Below are positions 7,221-15,733 of a stretch of DNA of 63,397 bases, in pieces (position 1 is the first letter of the stretch; the number at the start of each line of letters is the position of its first letter). Source of the DNA: Cytophagales bacterium (GTDB lineage: Bacteria; Bacteroidota; Bacteroidia; Cytophagales; Microscillaceae); assembly GCA_004293905.1 (NCBI GenBank), contig RDZE01000038.1:1-63397 (forward strand), given 5' to 3'. The translations under genes and the position numbers were made by a program. The notes beneath the pieces were generated by a model. That model ran no database searches, was not told the DNA's origin, and saw only the letters and a program-made list of their open reading frames with translations.

Positions 7221-8318
7221 TTAGGCGTTGTGTCGGAAATAGATAACATCACCATCTTGGACTTCGTACTCTTTTCCCTCAAGGCTCATTTTTCCTGCTT
7301 CTTTGCAAGCGGTTTCGGTTTTGTAGGTTTGGTAATCTTCAAATTTGATGACTTCTGCTCTGATAAAACCTTTTTCAAGGTCGGAGTGAATAGTACCAGC
7401 AGCTTGTGGGGCTTTTGTGCCTTTGGTGATAGTCCAAGCGCGGACTTCTTTTACGCCTGCCGTAAAGTAGGTAATGAGGTTCAGCAAACCATAACTGGAG
7501 CGAATGAGTGTATCCAAACCCGATTCTTGTAAGCCATATTCTTCTAAAAAGAGCTGTTTTTCTTCGGGGTCAGTGATTTCGGCAATTTGTGCTTCTATGG
7601 CGGCGCAAATTCTGATGAGTTGTGCGTTTTCTTGCATTACGGCTTGTCGAAGTGCGGCTACGTGTGCGTTGTCTTTGTGTAGGTGTGCTTCGTCAGTATT
7701 GGCAACATAAAGCATTGGTTTTAGGGTAAGCAAAAATAAGTCGGCTACGGCTTCTATTTCAGCTTCGGAGGGTTGTAGTGTACGAACGTTTTTGCCTTCT
7801 TCTAAGTGTTTTTTGAATTTCAGGAGTGCTTCTAACTCTGCTTTGGCTTTGGCATCACCCGCTTTGGCAGTACGTTCTACTTTGCTTATTTTCTTTTCAA
7901 TACTTTCTAAATCTTTCAGTTGGAGTTCCATTTCTATGATTTCTTTATCAGAAACAGGGTTCACTGCTCCGATAGAACGGACGATGTTGTCGTCTTCAAA
8001 ACAGCGAATTACGTGTATGATGGCATCTACCTCGCGTATGTTAGATAAGAAACCATTGCCACGACCACCGCCCTTGCTTGCCCCTTTCACCAAACCCGCA
8101 ATGTCTACAAACTCTACGGTAGTTTTTACAGTACTTTTAGGGTTGATGAGTTCTACCAATACGTCTAATCGCGTATCGGGCACGTCTACGACACCTATGT
8201 TGGGGTCTATGGTAGCAAATTCATAGTTGGCTGCTACATTTTGTATATTGGTAAGGGCTGAGAAAAGTGTAGATTTGCCCACATTTGGCAAACCCACAAT
8301 ACCGCATTTAAGTCCCAT
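7221..8318 (-). CDS. ychF: Redox-regulated ATPase YchF (Obg-family)
   Basis: This is the universally conserved P-loop protein of the Obg family that binds ribosomes and hydrolyses ATP in preference to GTP. The N-terminus CGIVGLPNVGKST (5-17) is the P-loop, followed by the G-domain, a helical insertion and the C-terminal TGS-like domain (FTAGVKEVRAWTITKGTKAP). At 365 residues it is full length, as usual. A candidate -7 box lies 47 bases upstream of the start. It is not tied to its neighbours functionally. Confidence 0.96.
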   Translation of the reverse strand: MGLKCGIVGLPNVGKSTLFSALTNIQNVAANYEFATIDPNIGVVDVPDTRLDVLVELINPKSTVKTTVEFVDIAGLVKGASKGGGRGNGFLSNIREVDAIIHVIRCFEDDNIVRSIGAVNPVSDKEIIEMELQLKDLESIEKKISKVERTAKAGDAKAKAELEALLKFKKHLEEGKNVRTLQPSEAEIEAVADLFLLTLKPMLYVANTDEAHLHKDNAHVAALRQAVMQENAQLIRICAAIEAQIAEITDPEEKQLFLEEYGLQESGLDTLIRSSYGLLNLITYFTAGVKEVRAWTITKGTKAPQAAGTIHSDLEKGFIRAEVIKFEDYQTYKTETACKEAGKMSLEGKEYEVQDGDVIYFRHNA

Positions 8319-8364
8319 ATTTTATTTGTTGTGAGATAGGGGTAAGGAGTTTTGTTTCGGGGGG

Positions 8365-8372
8365 CAAAAGTA
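8365..8372 (-). promoter_or_regulatory. -7 box of the ychF promoter
   Basis: TACTTTTG on the minus strand (8372-8365) fits TAnnTTTG and lies 47 bases before the ychF start. A clear TTG about 19 bases further upstream is missing, so this is a half-site call. Confidence 0.4.
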
Positions 8373-8430
8373 CAAAATAGTTTTTATGGTTTTTTATTTT
8401 TCTCAGAAAATCTTGGCTGGGGCTATGCCT

Positions 8431-8829
8431 TCATACTTGTAATTCTAAATATGCTTCTCCGTCTATGATAGGGCTGAGGTTTTCCATTTCGGCTTCGGTA
8501 TACATGCGCGATTTTACGATAAAACGCAATCCTAATGGAATTTCAAGCGAAAAACTGGAGCCTCTGCCGGGGGTGATGTCAATGAATAATTGTGTATGTT
8601 TCCAATACTCAAATTGGTCAGCACTCATAAAGAATCCGCAGCCGTGAATATTGCCTATCCATACATCGTTGCTACCTACGCGCAGTTCTCCTTTGGCGAA
8701 GCACATGGGTTGTGAGCCATCGCAGCAGCCACCGCTTTGGTGAAACATAAGCTCGCCGTGTTCTTGGCGCAATTGGTCTATGATTTTAGCGGCTTCTTCG
8801 CTCACTAATACTCTTGGTACTTGTTGCAT
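8431..8829 (-). CDS. DUF779 protein, partner of aldehyde dehydrogenase
   Basis: Starting at MQQVPRVLVS (8829; an upstream in-frame extension to 8889 is Lys/Phe-rich and not conserved in type), the protein is 132 residues. It carries the Cys-rich centre SGGCCDGSQPMC and the HGCGF segment of DUF779, a family almost always found beside AldB-type aldehyde dehydrogenases. Its biochemical role is unknown; the cysteines could hold a metal. It is downstream of the dehydrogenase on the same strand, but a strong hairpin lies between them. Confidence 0.85.
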   Translation of the reverse strand: MQQVPRVLVSEEAAKIIDQLRQEHGELMFHQSGGCCDGSQPMCFAKGELRVGSNDVWIGNIHGCGFFMSADQFEYWKHTQLFIDITPGRGSSFSLEIPLGLRFIVKSRMYTEAEMENLSPIIDGEAYLELQV

Positions 8830-8875
8830 AAGGAGGGGGTGGAGTTTTATTTTTTTAAGTGATTGTAAAAATAAA

Positions 8876-8916
8876 AAAAAGTTGCCCAAAAACCGAATGT
8901 TTCAGGGCAACTTTTT
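8876..8916 (-). terminator. Hairpin between aldehyde dehydrogenase and DUF779 genes
   Basis: GTTGCCC (8881-8887) pairs with GGGCAAC (8905-8911), extended by A/T flanks to about 12 base pairs. On the minus strand it is followed by a run of T, so it resembles an intrinsic terminator just after the dehydrogenase stop. Because no promoter is visible before DUF779, it probably gives partial read-through. Confidence 0.7.
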
Positions 8917-8928
8917 CTCAAAAGCTGA

Positions 8929-10449
8929 TTAAAAGAATCCTAATTTTTGTTTGCTGTAAGAAATCAGCATATTTTTATTTTGGCGATAATGGTTGAGCAT
9001 CATTTTATGCGTTTCTCTTCCAAAACCCGATTTTTTGTATCCGCCAAAAGGTGCGTGAGCAGGGTAAGCGTGGTAACAATTTACCCAAACGCGTCCTGCT
9101 TGTATAGCGCGTGGCACTTGGTACATTTCGTGGGCATCTCTTGTCCATACGCCTGCACCCAATCCGTAAAGAGTATCATTGGCAATAGCAATGGCTTCTT
9201 CGGTAGTTTTGAAAGTAGTTACACAAGTAACAGGTCCGAAGATTTCTTCTTGGAATACGCGCATTTTGTTGTTTCCTTTGAGTAAAGTAGGCTCTATATA
9301 GTAACCATCTTTAAGCCCATCTATGTATTTAGATTTTCCGCCTATGAGCACTTCCGCGCCTTCGTCTACGCCTATGTTGATGTAAGAAAGTATTTTTTCG
9401 TATTGGTCTTTGGAGGCTTGCGCACCCATCATGGTTTCAGGGTCGAGGGGGTGTCCCATTTTGATTTGTGCAACACGTTCTTTGACTCTTTCAATAAATC
9501 GGTCGTAGATGCTTTCGTGCACCAATATTCGCGAGGGGCAAGTACAAACTTCGCCTTGGTTGAGGGCAAACATGGCAGCACCCTCGAGGCATTTGTCAAA
9601 GAAATCGTCATCGGCATCCATCACACTTGGGAAGAAAATATTGGGCGATTTTCCACCTAATTCCATCGTAACGGGGATTAGATTTTCAGAGGCATATTGC
9701 ATAATGAGTCGTCCTGTGGTGGTTTCGCCTGTAAAAGCTACCTTAGAAATTCTTGAAGAAGTAGCCAATGGTTTTCCTGCTTCGGGTCCGAAACCTGTTA
9801 CTACATTGAGTACGCCTTTGGGCAAAACATCTTTGATGAGTTCCATCAATACTAAAATACCTACGGGAGTTTGTTCTGCGGGCTTAAGTACTACGGTGCA
9901 GCCTGAGGCTAAGGCAGGAGCTACTTTCCAAACTGCCATCAAGATAGGGAAATTCCAAGGAATGATTTGCCCTACTACGCCTATGGGTTCGTGTACGTTG
10001 ATAGATATAGTGGTTTCGTCTAACTCGGCAATGCTACCTTCATCTGAGCGGATCACACCTGCAAAATAACGGAAATGGTCTATGGCTAAGGGTAAATCGG
10101 CGGCTTTAGTTTCGCGGATAGGTTTGCCATTGTCTATGGTTTCGACAGCAGCTAAGTAGTCAAGGTTTTTTTCCATGATGTCTGCAATTTTGAGCAGCAC
10201 GTTGCTCCTTTCAGAAGCCGATGTTTTCGACCAAGTTTTGAAAGCGGCATGGGCAGCATCTAAGGCAAGTTCTATATCCTCTTTGGTAGAGCGTGCTACT
10301 TGCGTAAAATTCTGACCATCTACGGGCGAAATATTGGCAAAGTATTCTCCTTTTACAGGGGCTACCCATTCATTGTTGATGAAATTGTCGTATTTTTCTT
10401 TGAATGTTGGACGAGATACGAGGTTTTCTATGCGGGTGTTCGTTTCCAT
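8929..10449 (-). CDS. Aldehyde dehydrogenase (AldB/ExaC-like)
   Basis: This NAD(P)-dependent enzyme oxidises aldehydes to acids. Family landmarks are all present: PWNFP with N166, the KP cofactor lysine K189, FTGETTTG (239-246), general base E263 in MELGG and catalytic C302 in [11 protein letters not shown]. At 506 residues it is full length and resembles AldB/acetaldehyde dehydrogenase II types. The pairing with DUF779 and a divergent AraC regulator supports an inducible aldehyde or alcohol oxidation unit. The promoter sits on the minus strand at 10499-10506 with repeated operator half-sites behind it. The substrate is not readable from the sequence. Confidence 0.93.
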   Translation of the reverse strand: METNTRIENLVSRPTFKEKYDNFINNEWVAPVKGEYFANISPVDGQNFTQVARSTKEDIELALDAAHAAFKTWSKTSASERSNVLLKIADIMEKNLDYLAAVETIDNGKPIRETKAADLPLAIDHFRYFAGVIRSDEGSIAELDETTISINVHEPIGVVGQIIPWNFPILMAVWKVAPALASGCTVVLKPAEQTPVGILVLMELIKDVLPKGVLNVVTGFGPEAGKPLATSSRISKVAFTGETTTGRLIMQYASENLIPVTMELGGKSPNIFFPSVMDADDDFFDKCLEGAAMFALNQGEVCTCPSRILVHESIYDRFIERVKERVAQIKMGHPLDPETMMGAQASKDQYEKILSYINIGVDEGAEVLIGGKSKYIDGLKDGYYIEPTLLKGNNKMRVFQEEIFGPVTCVTTFKTTEEAIAIANDTLYGLGAGVWTRDAHEMYQVPRAIQAGRVWVNCYHAYPAHAPFGGYKKSGFGRETHKMMLNHYRQNKNMLISYSKQKLGFF

Positions 10450-10468
10450 AATTTTTTGAATATGTTTT

Positions 10469-10498
10469 TTGAATTTTCCTAAAAAAAATTTAACTTTA
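10469..10498 (+). promoter_or_regulatory. Candidate promoter of the AraC-type regulator
   Basis: TTG (10469-10471, within TTTTTTG) is followed after 19 bases by TAACTTTA (10491-10498), one base off TAnnTTTG. Transcription would start near 10503 and give an ~85-base leader that contains the direct repeats at 10531-10568. Confidence 0.5.
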
Positions 10499-10506
10499 CA
10501 AAGGTA
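10499..10506 (-). promoter_or_regulatory. -7 box of the aldehyde dehydrogenase promoter
   Basis: TACCTTTG on the minus strand (10506-10499) is a perfect TAnnTTTG and directly abuts the opposing -7 box of the regulator. The -33 position (about 10526-10530) is a T/A tract without TTG, as expected for an activator-dependent promoter. Confidence 0.6.
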
Positions 10507-10530
10507 TCAAAAGAATACTACTCAGTTTTT

Positions 10531-10568
10531 TACTATTCTATCATTCTTTTATACTATTCTATCATTCT
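10531..10568. promoter_or_regulatory. Direct-repeat operator for the AraC-type regulator
   Basis: The 17-mer TACTATTCTATCATTCT occurs twice without mismatch, at 10531-10547 and 10552-10568. The period is 21 bases, two helical turns, so both copies face the same side of the helix. The pair begins where the -33 box of the minus-strand dehydrogenase promoter should be, the classic location for class II activation by AraC proteins. It also lies in the leader of the regulator gene, allowing autoregulation. Confidence 0.7.
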
Positions 10569-10588
10569 ACCTTCTACTTTCCTTACTT

Positions 10589-11521
10589 ATGAAAAAGCCT
10601 CTTTTTACCCCTCAAAAGCAACTACTTACCCCTACCGAACATTTGGATACTTTGGTAGAGCATAAGTCTATTTATACCTTAGAAAACTGTGAGTTGAATA
10701 TCTTTGAAACGCATCAAAGGGCTGAAAATGTAAAACTTTGTTTTGATAGTCTTACATTCACGGCGATGCTAAGAGGGAAAAAAGTAATGCATTTGTTTGG
10801 CTCCGAACATTTTGACTATCTGCCGGGCGAGTCGGTGATAGTGCCTGCGCAGGAAGAAATGTTGATAGATTTTCCAGAGGCTACCGCCCAAAACCCTACT
10901 CAGTGCATTGCTTTGGCTATTGATAGTAAGAAGATAAAACAAACAATGGAACTATTGAATGAAAAATACAAAAAGGTAGAACATTTTGATACTTGGCAAA
11001 TACATGAACATCAATATCATCTTAAAAACTCGGAAGAATTGGTCAGTACTATAGATAGGCTGGTGCACGTAAGCCGTAGTAATGACAAGGCAAAGGATAT
11101 TTTTGCGGAGTTGGCTTTGCAGGAGTTACTCATTAGGCTGATGCAATCGCAGGCGAGGCAGGTTATTTTTGAAGATTATCAACAAAATATGAATAGATTT
11201 CGATTTGCTTATGTGGTAAAGTACATCAAAGAAAACATAGCCAATGATTTGACAGTGAAGCGATTGAGCGATTTGGCTTGTATGAGCGAATCGCATTTTT
11301 TTAAGAGTTTTAAGAGAGAACTGGGCATTTCGCCTATGGATTTTGTAGTGCAAGAACGTATACATTTAGCCAAAAAAATGCTTCAAAATACAGCAAAAAG
11401 CATTACTGATATTTGTTTTGAATTGGGCTTCAATTCGGTGAATTATTTCTCTACTCTTTTCAAAAAATACGAAAAAGTATCCCCTAAAAGTTATAGAGAG
11501 CAATTGATAAGGAAAAAATAA
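10589..11521 (+). CDS. AraC-family transcriptional regulator
   Basis: From ATG 10589 (MKKPLFTPQK) the protein is 310 residues. The N-terminal ~190 residues form a cupin-like AraC sensing domain, and the last ~100 residues hold two helix-turn-helix units (LTVKRLSDLACMSESHFFKSF, then a second with SITDICFELGFNS). An upstream TTG at 10469 would extend the frame through the promoter and repeat region, so it is rejected. It is divergent from the aldehyde dehydrogenase and is very likely its activator, by analogy with AraC regulators beside AldB/DUF779 pairs; the inducer is unknown. Confidence 0.9.
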   Translation: MKKPLFTPQKQLLTPTEHLDTLVEHKSIYTLENCELNIFETHQRAENVKLCFDSLTFTAMLRGKKVMHLFGSEHFDYLPGESVIVPAQEEMLIDFPEATAQNPTQCIALAIDSKKIKQTMELLNEKYKKVEHFDTWQIHEHQYHLKNSEELVSTIDRLVHVSRSNDKAKDIFAELALQELLIRLMQSQARQVIFEDYQQNMNRFRFAYVVKYIKENIANDLTVKRLSDLACMSESHFFKSFKRELGISPMDFVVQERIHLAKKMLQNTAKSITDICFELGFNSVNYFSTLFKKYEKVSPKSYREQLIRKK

Positions 11522-11561
11522 CAATATTTTTTGTCAAAATCGCATTAATGAGTCTTTTTTA

Positions 11562-11569
11562 TATATTTG
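11562..11569 (+). promoter_or_regulatory. -7 box before the LRR/TPR gene
   Basis: TATATTTG at 11562-11569 fits TAnnTTTG and lies 20 bases before the ATG at 11590. The -33 TTG at good spacing is missing. Confidence 0.4.
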
Positions 11570-11589
11570 CGGAGTCATAGCAAAAAACG

Positions 11590-12690
11590 ATGTCCAAATA
11601 CCTATTACAAGACACTGAAGAAACAAGAGAAATGGTTGAGCAATTAAACGCCATGTTGCTCAGTCAGGAAGAAAGTAATATCAAATTGGCTACCCAAATT
11701 ATGAAAGGTGCAGGCGCGCCTATGCCCTTGTGGGGGGCACTTTTGGCTATAGTGTTGCTTTATAAAAGAAAAAAAGAAATAGCCGAAGCTGCATACAATT
11801 TATTAGAAGAAAATGTTCCTGAGGAATACCTAAGTAAATACAATCAATATATTTATAGTGTTAATTATATAGTGAACCAAGAAGAGAGTAAAATCACCAC
11901 TTTTTTCGAAACCATCACCAATGAAGACAACTATGATATGTATTCTTTTTTATGGACGCTTTTTGTGTATACTAAAAAAGGGGGAAATTATTTTCTAAAA
12001 CATAAACTCGTACCTATTAAGACTATTCTTTCAGAGCTCTACGAGAACCAACGCCTTTCATTAGAAGGTTATCAATTAGAACAATTACCCGAAGAAATAG
12101 CAGAATTTACACAACTCTACTATCTCAATATAAGCCACATGCAAATTAGCCATGTGCCTGATAGTTTCCAAAAACTTACCCAACTGCAAGATATACAATT
12201 TACCAACACTACACTTACCGCCGAAGCAAGCCAAAAATTAGAGCAATTTTTTCCCACCATCATGGGCTACTATTACTACAACAAGGCTTGCGATGTTAAA
12301 TCCAAAGCCAAACAAAAAGCAGGTTCTACCTTCTACATGGAAGCCGTACAATGGTTTGAAAAAGGGACAATGCTCATTCCCGAATATGCAGAAGGTTGGC
12401 ACAATGTAGGTGCTTGTTATATATTCTTTAAGACACCCGAAAAAGGAAAAAAAGCACTCCACCAAGCCATAGAACTCTACACAAAACGCATAGAAGACAA
12501 TCAAGAAATAGCTTACAATACTTATTGGAAAGCCTGTGTGTATGCCCTCCTAAAAGAGGAGGAGCAAGCACTGAAATACCTCAAACAAGCCTGCCAATTG
12601 AACCAATCCTACAAACAAGCCGCCCAAGAAGAAGAAGATTTTAAGGAATATAGGAAAAATAAACAATTTAAAGAAATCACAAAAAAATGA
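11590..12690 (+). CDS. Cytoplasmic LRR- and TPR-containing protein
   Basis: This 366-residue protein has no signal peptide. The N-terminal half is helical and unknown. The middle has two leucine-rich-repeat turns (LEGYQLEQLPEEIAEFTQL, then YLNISHMQISHVP). The C-terminal ~130 residues are TPR-like (tandem helices with GWHNVGACYIFFKTPEKGKKA and a following Ala/Leu helix pair). Such proteins usually serve as scaffolds; no catalytic residue is visible. Its stop overlaps the start of the MoeA-like gene (ATGA, 12687-12690), so the two are coupled and may act together. Confidence 0.75.
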   Translation: MSKYLLQDTEETREMVEQLNAMLLSQEESNIKLATQIMKGAGAPMPLWGALLAIVLLYKRKKEIAEAAYNLLEENVPEEYLSKYNQYIYSVNYIVNQEESKITTFFETITNEDNYDMYSFLWTLFVYTKKGGNYFLKHKLVPIKTILSELYENQRLSLEGYQLEQLPEEIAEFTQLYYLNISHMQISHVPDSFQKLTQLQDIQFTNTTLTAEASQKLEQFFPTIMGYYYYNKACDVKSKAKQKAGSTFYMEAVQWFEKGTMLIPEYAEGWHNVGACYIFFKTPEKGKKALHQAIELYTKRIEDNQEIAYNTYWKACVYALLKEEEQALKYLKQACQLNQSYKQAAQEEEDFKEYRKNKQFKEITKK

Positions 12691-13886
12691 CACTCACAGT
12701 AGAAGAAACATTACAGACAATTTTTGCTCAAACCATACAAGTAGAAAACGTCCTCATACCCATTCATGAAGCTAAAGGAAGAGTCCTACAAGAAGACATC
12801 AGCCAAGACCGTAATCTCCCTCCTATTGATACGGCACTCATGGAAGGCATCGCTATCCAATACCAAGCATGGCAACAAGGTAATAGGGCTTTTAAAATAG
12901 AAAACATACAAGAAGCCAATAGCCCTCAAATAGCACTTTCAAACCCCTATCAAGCCATTAGAGTAAAAGAGGGGGCAGCAGTGCCTCAAAATACTGATAC
13001 AATTATACCCTTCGCACATATCCGCTTAGATACCATCAGCACACAAGAATGGGCAACAGTAGGTCTCAATAATTTGACCTTATCATTTCAAGAAAATATC
13101 ATAAAACAAGGACATTGGGCAGCACAAGCCTCCATAGTACTAAAAAAAGGCACGCACATAGACAATGCCGAAATTGCCTTATTAGCATCAGTAGGGAAAG
13201 GCTTTGTAAAAGTAAGCCAAATACCCAAAACAGTCATCATCTCCATTGGCGAAAATTGGGTCGATATCGGAGCAACTCCTACCTACTACCAAGCCCGCCG
13301 CGCAAGCACTTATGCACTACAAGCCGCATTAGAAACCCTCGCCCTACAGCCAGAAATACTACTACTGCCCGATAACGAAGATTTTATCACGCGGAGGCTC
13401 ACTGAAACACTACAACATTATGATTTTCTGATTTTTTTGGGTGGTTTCGAAAAAAATATAAGTGCGATTTTAGAAAAATTGGGCGTGCATACTTTGTGCA
13501 AACAGATAGCCCAAAACATAGCCCCCGATTTTTATTTTGGACGCAAAAACAACCAAACCATCATGGGCATAAGCCAAAGCCCTTTGGCATTGTACCTCAA
13601 TACTGCCAAGTACATCATTCCCTATTTGTACCACACCTTAGGCACACCCCCTCCACCCCCTCAATATGCCCCCTTGAACAACCCTATAGCACTCAGTAAT
13701 CCCTCCCTTACTTATTTTGTGCCTGTTTCCATTGCGCAAACCCCCCAAGACACCACCGCCACACCCATGCCCATACAAGCATTAGATAATTTTGTAAATC
13801 TGCTCAAAATAGATGCCTTTATGGAAATTAACCCCAAAAATGCAAAGATACAACCAGGGCAAAAATTCCCTTTGTATCGTTTTTAA
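12687..13886 (+). CDS. Degenerate MoeA-like protein
   Basis: The 399-residue length, domain order and motifs follow MoeA, the enzyme that inserts molybdenum into molybdopterin. The signature residues are eroded, however: PP-F-D-x-S-x-M-D-G-Y is here PPIDTALMEGIA, the usual GDEL-type motif is IGENWVDIG, GGVSxGxxD is GGFEKNISA, and GxPGNPVS is GISQSPLA. Molybdenum insertase activity is therefore doubtful. No other moa/mob/moe gene is in the window. It could be a repurposed or non-catalytic MoeA working with the coupled LRR/TPR protein, or a fast-evolving true MoeA. Confidence 0.75.
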   Translation: MTLTVEETLQTIFAQTIQVENVLIPIHEAKGRVLQEDISQDRNLPPIDTALMEGIAIQYQAWQQGNRAFKIENIQEANSPQIALSNPYQAIRVKEGAAVPQNTDTIIPFAHIRLDTISTQEWATVGLNNLTLSFQENIIKQGHWAAQASIVLKKGTHIDNAEIALLASVGKGFVKVSQIPKTVIISIGENWVDIGATPTYYQARRASTYALQAALETLALQPEILLLPDNEDFITRRLTETLQHYDFLIFLGGFEKNISAILEKLGVHTLCKQIAQNIAPDFYFGRKNNQTIMGISQSPLALYLNTAKYIIPYLYHTLGTPPPPPQYAPLNNPIALSNPSLTYFVPVSIAQTPQDTTATPMPIQALDNFVNLLKIDAFMEINPKNAKIQPGQKFPLYRF

Positions 13887-13980
13887 AAATTATTTCTACT
13901 TTTTTAGACCCATTCTTAAAAACAAAAAACCATATCAAATACGTTATTATAAAGGAAATCATTTTTATAATTTATTCAAT

Positions 13981-14460
13981 ATGCAAGAAGAAGAGAAAAA
14001 TAAGGCTGAACAACAACCCCTTCCACTTGATTTTATCAACCCTATAGATGCCAAAAAAATTGCCGAAAACCCGGGTTTATTGGCTTATGCCTCCAATGTT
14101 GGCGGGTTTGTAATCAAACCTACAGAAGAAGGACATATCAAAGCAACTGCCCTTGCTGCTATGGAGCAGCAAACAAGCAAACAAATGCTACAACTCTATG
14201 AACAAATGCAAATATTAGCACAACAAGCAAAAGCACTGCAAGACAGAGTTGAAATTTCAACCCAAATTTACCAAGCCGAAATCAGTTTTCAGCCCGTAAT
14301 AGGGCAAATTTATTACTTGTATTTGAAAAGAACAGGTAGGTTTGTTGTTTCTATGATTGCCCCACACGAATGGGGAAAAACAATGCCTTATGAAGAATAC
14401 AAAGCAACCGTAATGTTGATGGCAGACCACACTTGGGACGTAAAAGAAACCAATCAGTAA
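13981..14460 (+). CDS. DUF2452 protein
   Basis: From ATG 13981 (MQEEEKNK) the protein is 159 residues. The segment NPIDAKKIAENPGLLAYASN at the start and FQPVIGQIYYLY / PHEWG in the second half are typical of DUF2452, a family of unknown function found mainly in Bacteroidota. The middle (residues ~60-90) is a Gln-rich helix. The longer frame from 13813 overlaps the MoeA-like gene and is not used. The gene ends just before a hairpin shared with a convergent gene. Confidence 0.8.
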   Translation: MQEEEKNKAEQQPLPLDFINPIDAKKIAENPGLLAYASNVGGFVIKPTEEGHIKATALAAMEQQTSKQMLQLYEQMQILAQQAKALQDRVEISTQIYQAEISFQPVIGQIYYLYLKRTGRFVVSMIAPHEWGKTMPYEEYKATVMLMADHTWDVKETNQ

Positions 14461-14488
14461 ATAAAACGAGAAGATAAAAAAATGAGAG

Positions 14489-14515
14489 AAGAGTTCAATT
14501 AATCCTTGAACTCTT
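14489..14515 (-). terminator. Hairpin terminator between convergent genes
   Basis: AAGAGTTCAA (14489-14498) pairs perfectly with TTGAACTCTT (14506-14515) around a 7-base loop. On the minus strand it is followed by a T-rich run (opposite 14476-14481). It overlaps the last codons of the minus-strand gene. Confidence 0.65.
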
Positions 14516-15203
14516 TCATTGTTTTAGGCACATCGCGTTCGCCGGGGCGCATCCAATCGGCTTCGCGAGAATTATATTGCAATTTTTTGCTCTTACTTTT
14601 ATCCATATTAGGCATAAAATTCTTATTGATTTTAGTACCTTTTTTCAAACTTCCTTTGTTATAAATAGAAGGTTTCATTAATTGCCCTCTGTACCAAGAA
14701 GTTTGAGAACCTTTAGGTTGTTTCTGAATACGGATATTGCCTTTATACGATGCCATTTGCATAGATTTGCGGCGGCGTTCGGCACTGCTATTGCTCACTA
14801 CCACTTTCCTGACTAAAGAGCTACTCATAGCACGACTTTGCTGCTGAGAATTTTTTTGCTTCTTTTGGTATGTTTTTAACTCAATAGCTGCACCGTATTT
14901 ATTTTGTTGAGTTTTGCCACTTTTATTGACATTCACCGAAGAATTATTATTGTCTTTATTAGGAACACGTACCCTGATGCCTAATTGAGCTTGTTTGTCA
15001 GAAGTAATTTTTTTCTTAGAAGAAACCAATACTTTTTGGTCTTGCAATCTCGAAAGTCCTTGATTGCTTTCAGCAGAAGTCAATACTCGCTCCTGAGATT
15101 TTGGATTGATGTTTTTTTGTGCTTTTAACTCTTGATTAAAACAAGAGCCATATAGCAAAAGAGTTACAGTGATACATCGCTTAAAGAAGTACAAAGGAGT
15201 CAT
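14499..15203 (-). CDS. Exported basic protein of unknown function
   Basis: This 234-residue protein has an N-terminal hydrophobic leader (residues ~8-22) and then a strongly basic, Ser/Gln/Lys/Asn-rich, low-complexity body (for example KTYQKKQKNSQQQS). A Cys at residue 21 lacks a good lipobox, so standard signal peptidase cleavage after an AQ pair (~28-29) is more likely. I recognise no family. It is transcribed together with the upstream lipoprotein gene (33-base gap); the two may form one envelope or matrix unit. Confidence 0.6.
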   Translation of the reverse strand: MTPLYFFKRCITVTLLLYGSCFNQELKAQKNINPKSQERVLTSAESNQGLSRLQDQKVLVSSKKKITSDKQAQLGIRVRVPNKDNNNSSVNVNKSGKTQQNKYGAAIELKTYQKKQKNSQQQSRAMSSSLVRKVVVSNSSAERRRKSMQMASYKGNIRIQKQPKGSQTSWYRGQLMKPSIYNKGSLKKGTKINKNFMPNMDKSKSKKLQYNSREADWMRPGERDVPKTMKEFKD

Positions 15204-15235
15204 ATTGTTTTTTATGGTTAGTCATTTTATGTTTG

Positions 15236-15643
15236 TCATTTCTTCTTTTCATTACCCTTAGGGTCGTCTCGGTCTTCATCTTCTACTCCTAAGAGAGAAT
15301 ATGAACCCTTGTTATATTTGAAACCTTTGTCTGTTAGTGTATTGTTTTTTTTGTTTTTGTTATATCCTACGCGTTTGCTTGCGACTACCAAACCCGTTTT
15401 TTTATTTCTCTTGACACTTATATATCTCAATTCATTTTCCAAGAGTTGTTTGCTTTCGTCCCGCAATTGGTCAGCAGATTTATTCACTGATTCGTGAACA
15501 CTTCGAGTGCTACTTTTGTTTTTAGAGACACCCGTATACTCGCTCATCTCCATAAAAGTTGGACATTGCGAACGCCTTGCTGCACAAGCACTCATTAGAA
15601 GAACACATGTAATTAAAATGATAAATGAATTGACTTTTTTCAT
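15236..15643 (-). CDS. Small basic lipoprotein
   Basis: This 135-residue lipoprotein has the leader MKKVNSFIILITCVLLMSAC, with the lipidated Cys at residue 20. The mature part is Lys/Ser/Asn-rich (SKNKSSTRSVHES, KKNNTLTDKGFKYNKG) and ends in a charged tail. No known domain. It lies directly upstream of the other basic exported protein on the same strand, sharing its unusual composition. Confidence 0.7.
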   Translation of the reverse strand: MKKVNSFIILITCVLLMSACAARRSQCPTFMEMSEYTGVSKNKSSTRSVHESVNKSADQLRDESKQLLENELRYISVKRNKKTGLVVASKRVGYNKNKKNNTLTDKGFKYNKGSYSLLGVEDEDRDDPKGNEKKK

Positions 15644-15733
15644 AGATTTACAATATATAATCTATTTTGTGGTAACAATTATACGAATTTTTTAGAATAA
15701 AATTGATATTTTTCCAAAAAAAATACTGAAACG

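Noticed and set aside
10469..10588. Upstream extension of the AraC gene from TTG 10469
   Set aside because: It would translate the promoter and operator repeats; ATG 10589 gives a normal family start.
13115..13699. Plus-strand His/Arg/Pro-rich frames within the MoeA-like gene
   Set aside because: Alternative-frame shadows with biased composition and no family resemblance.
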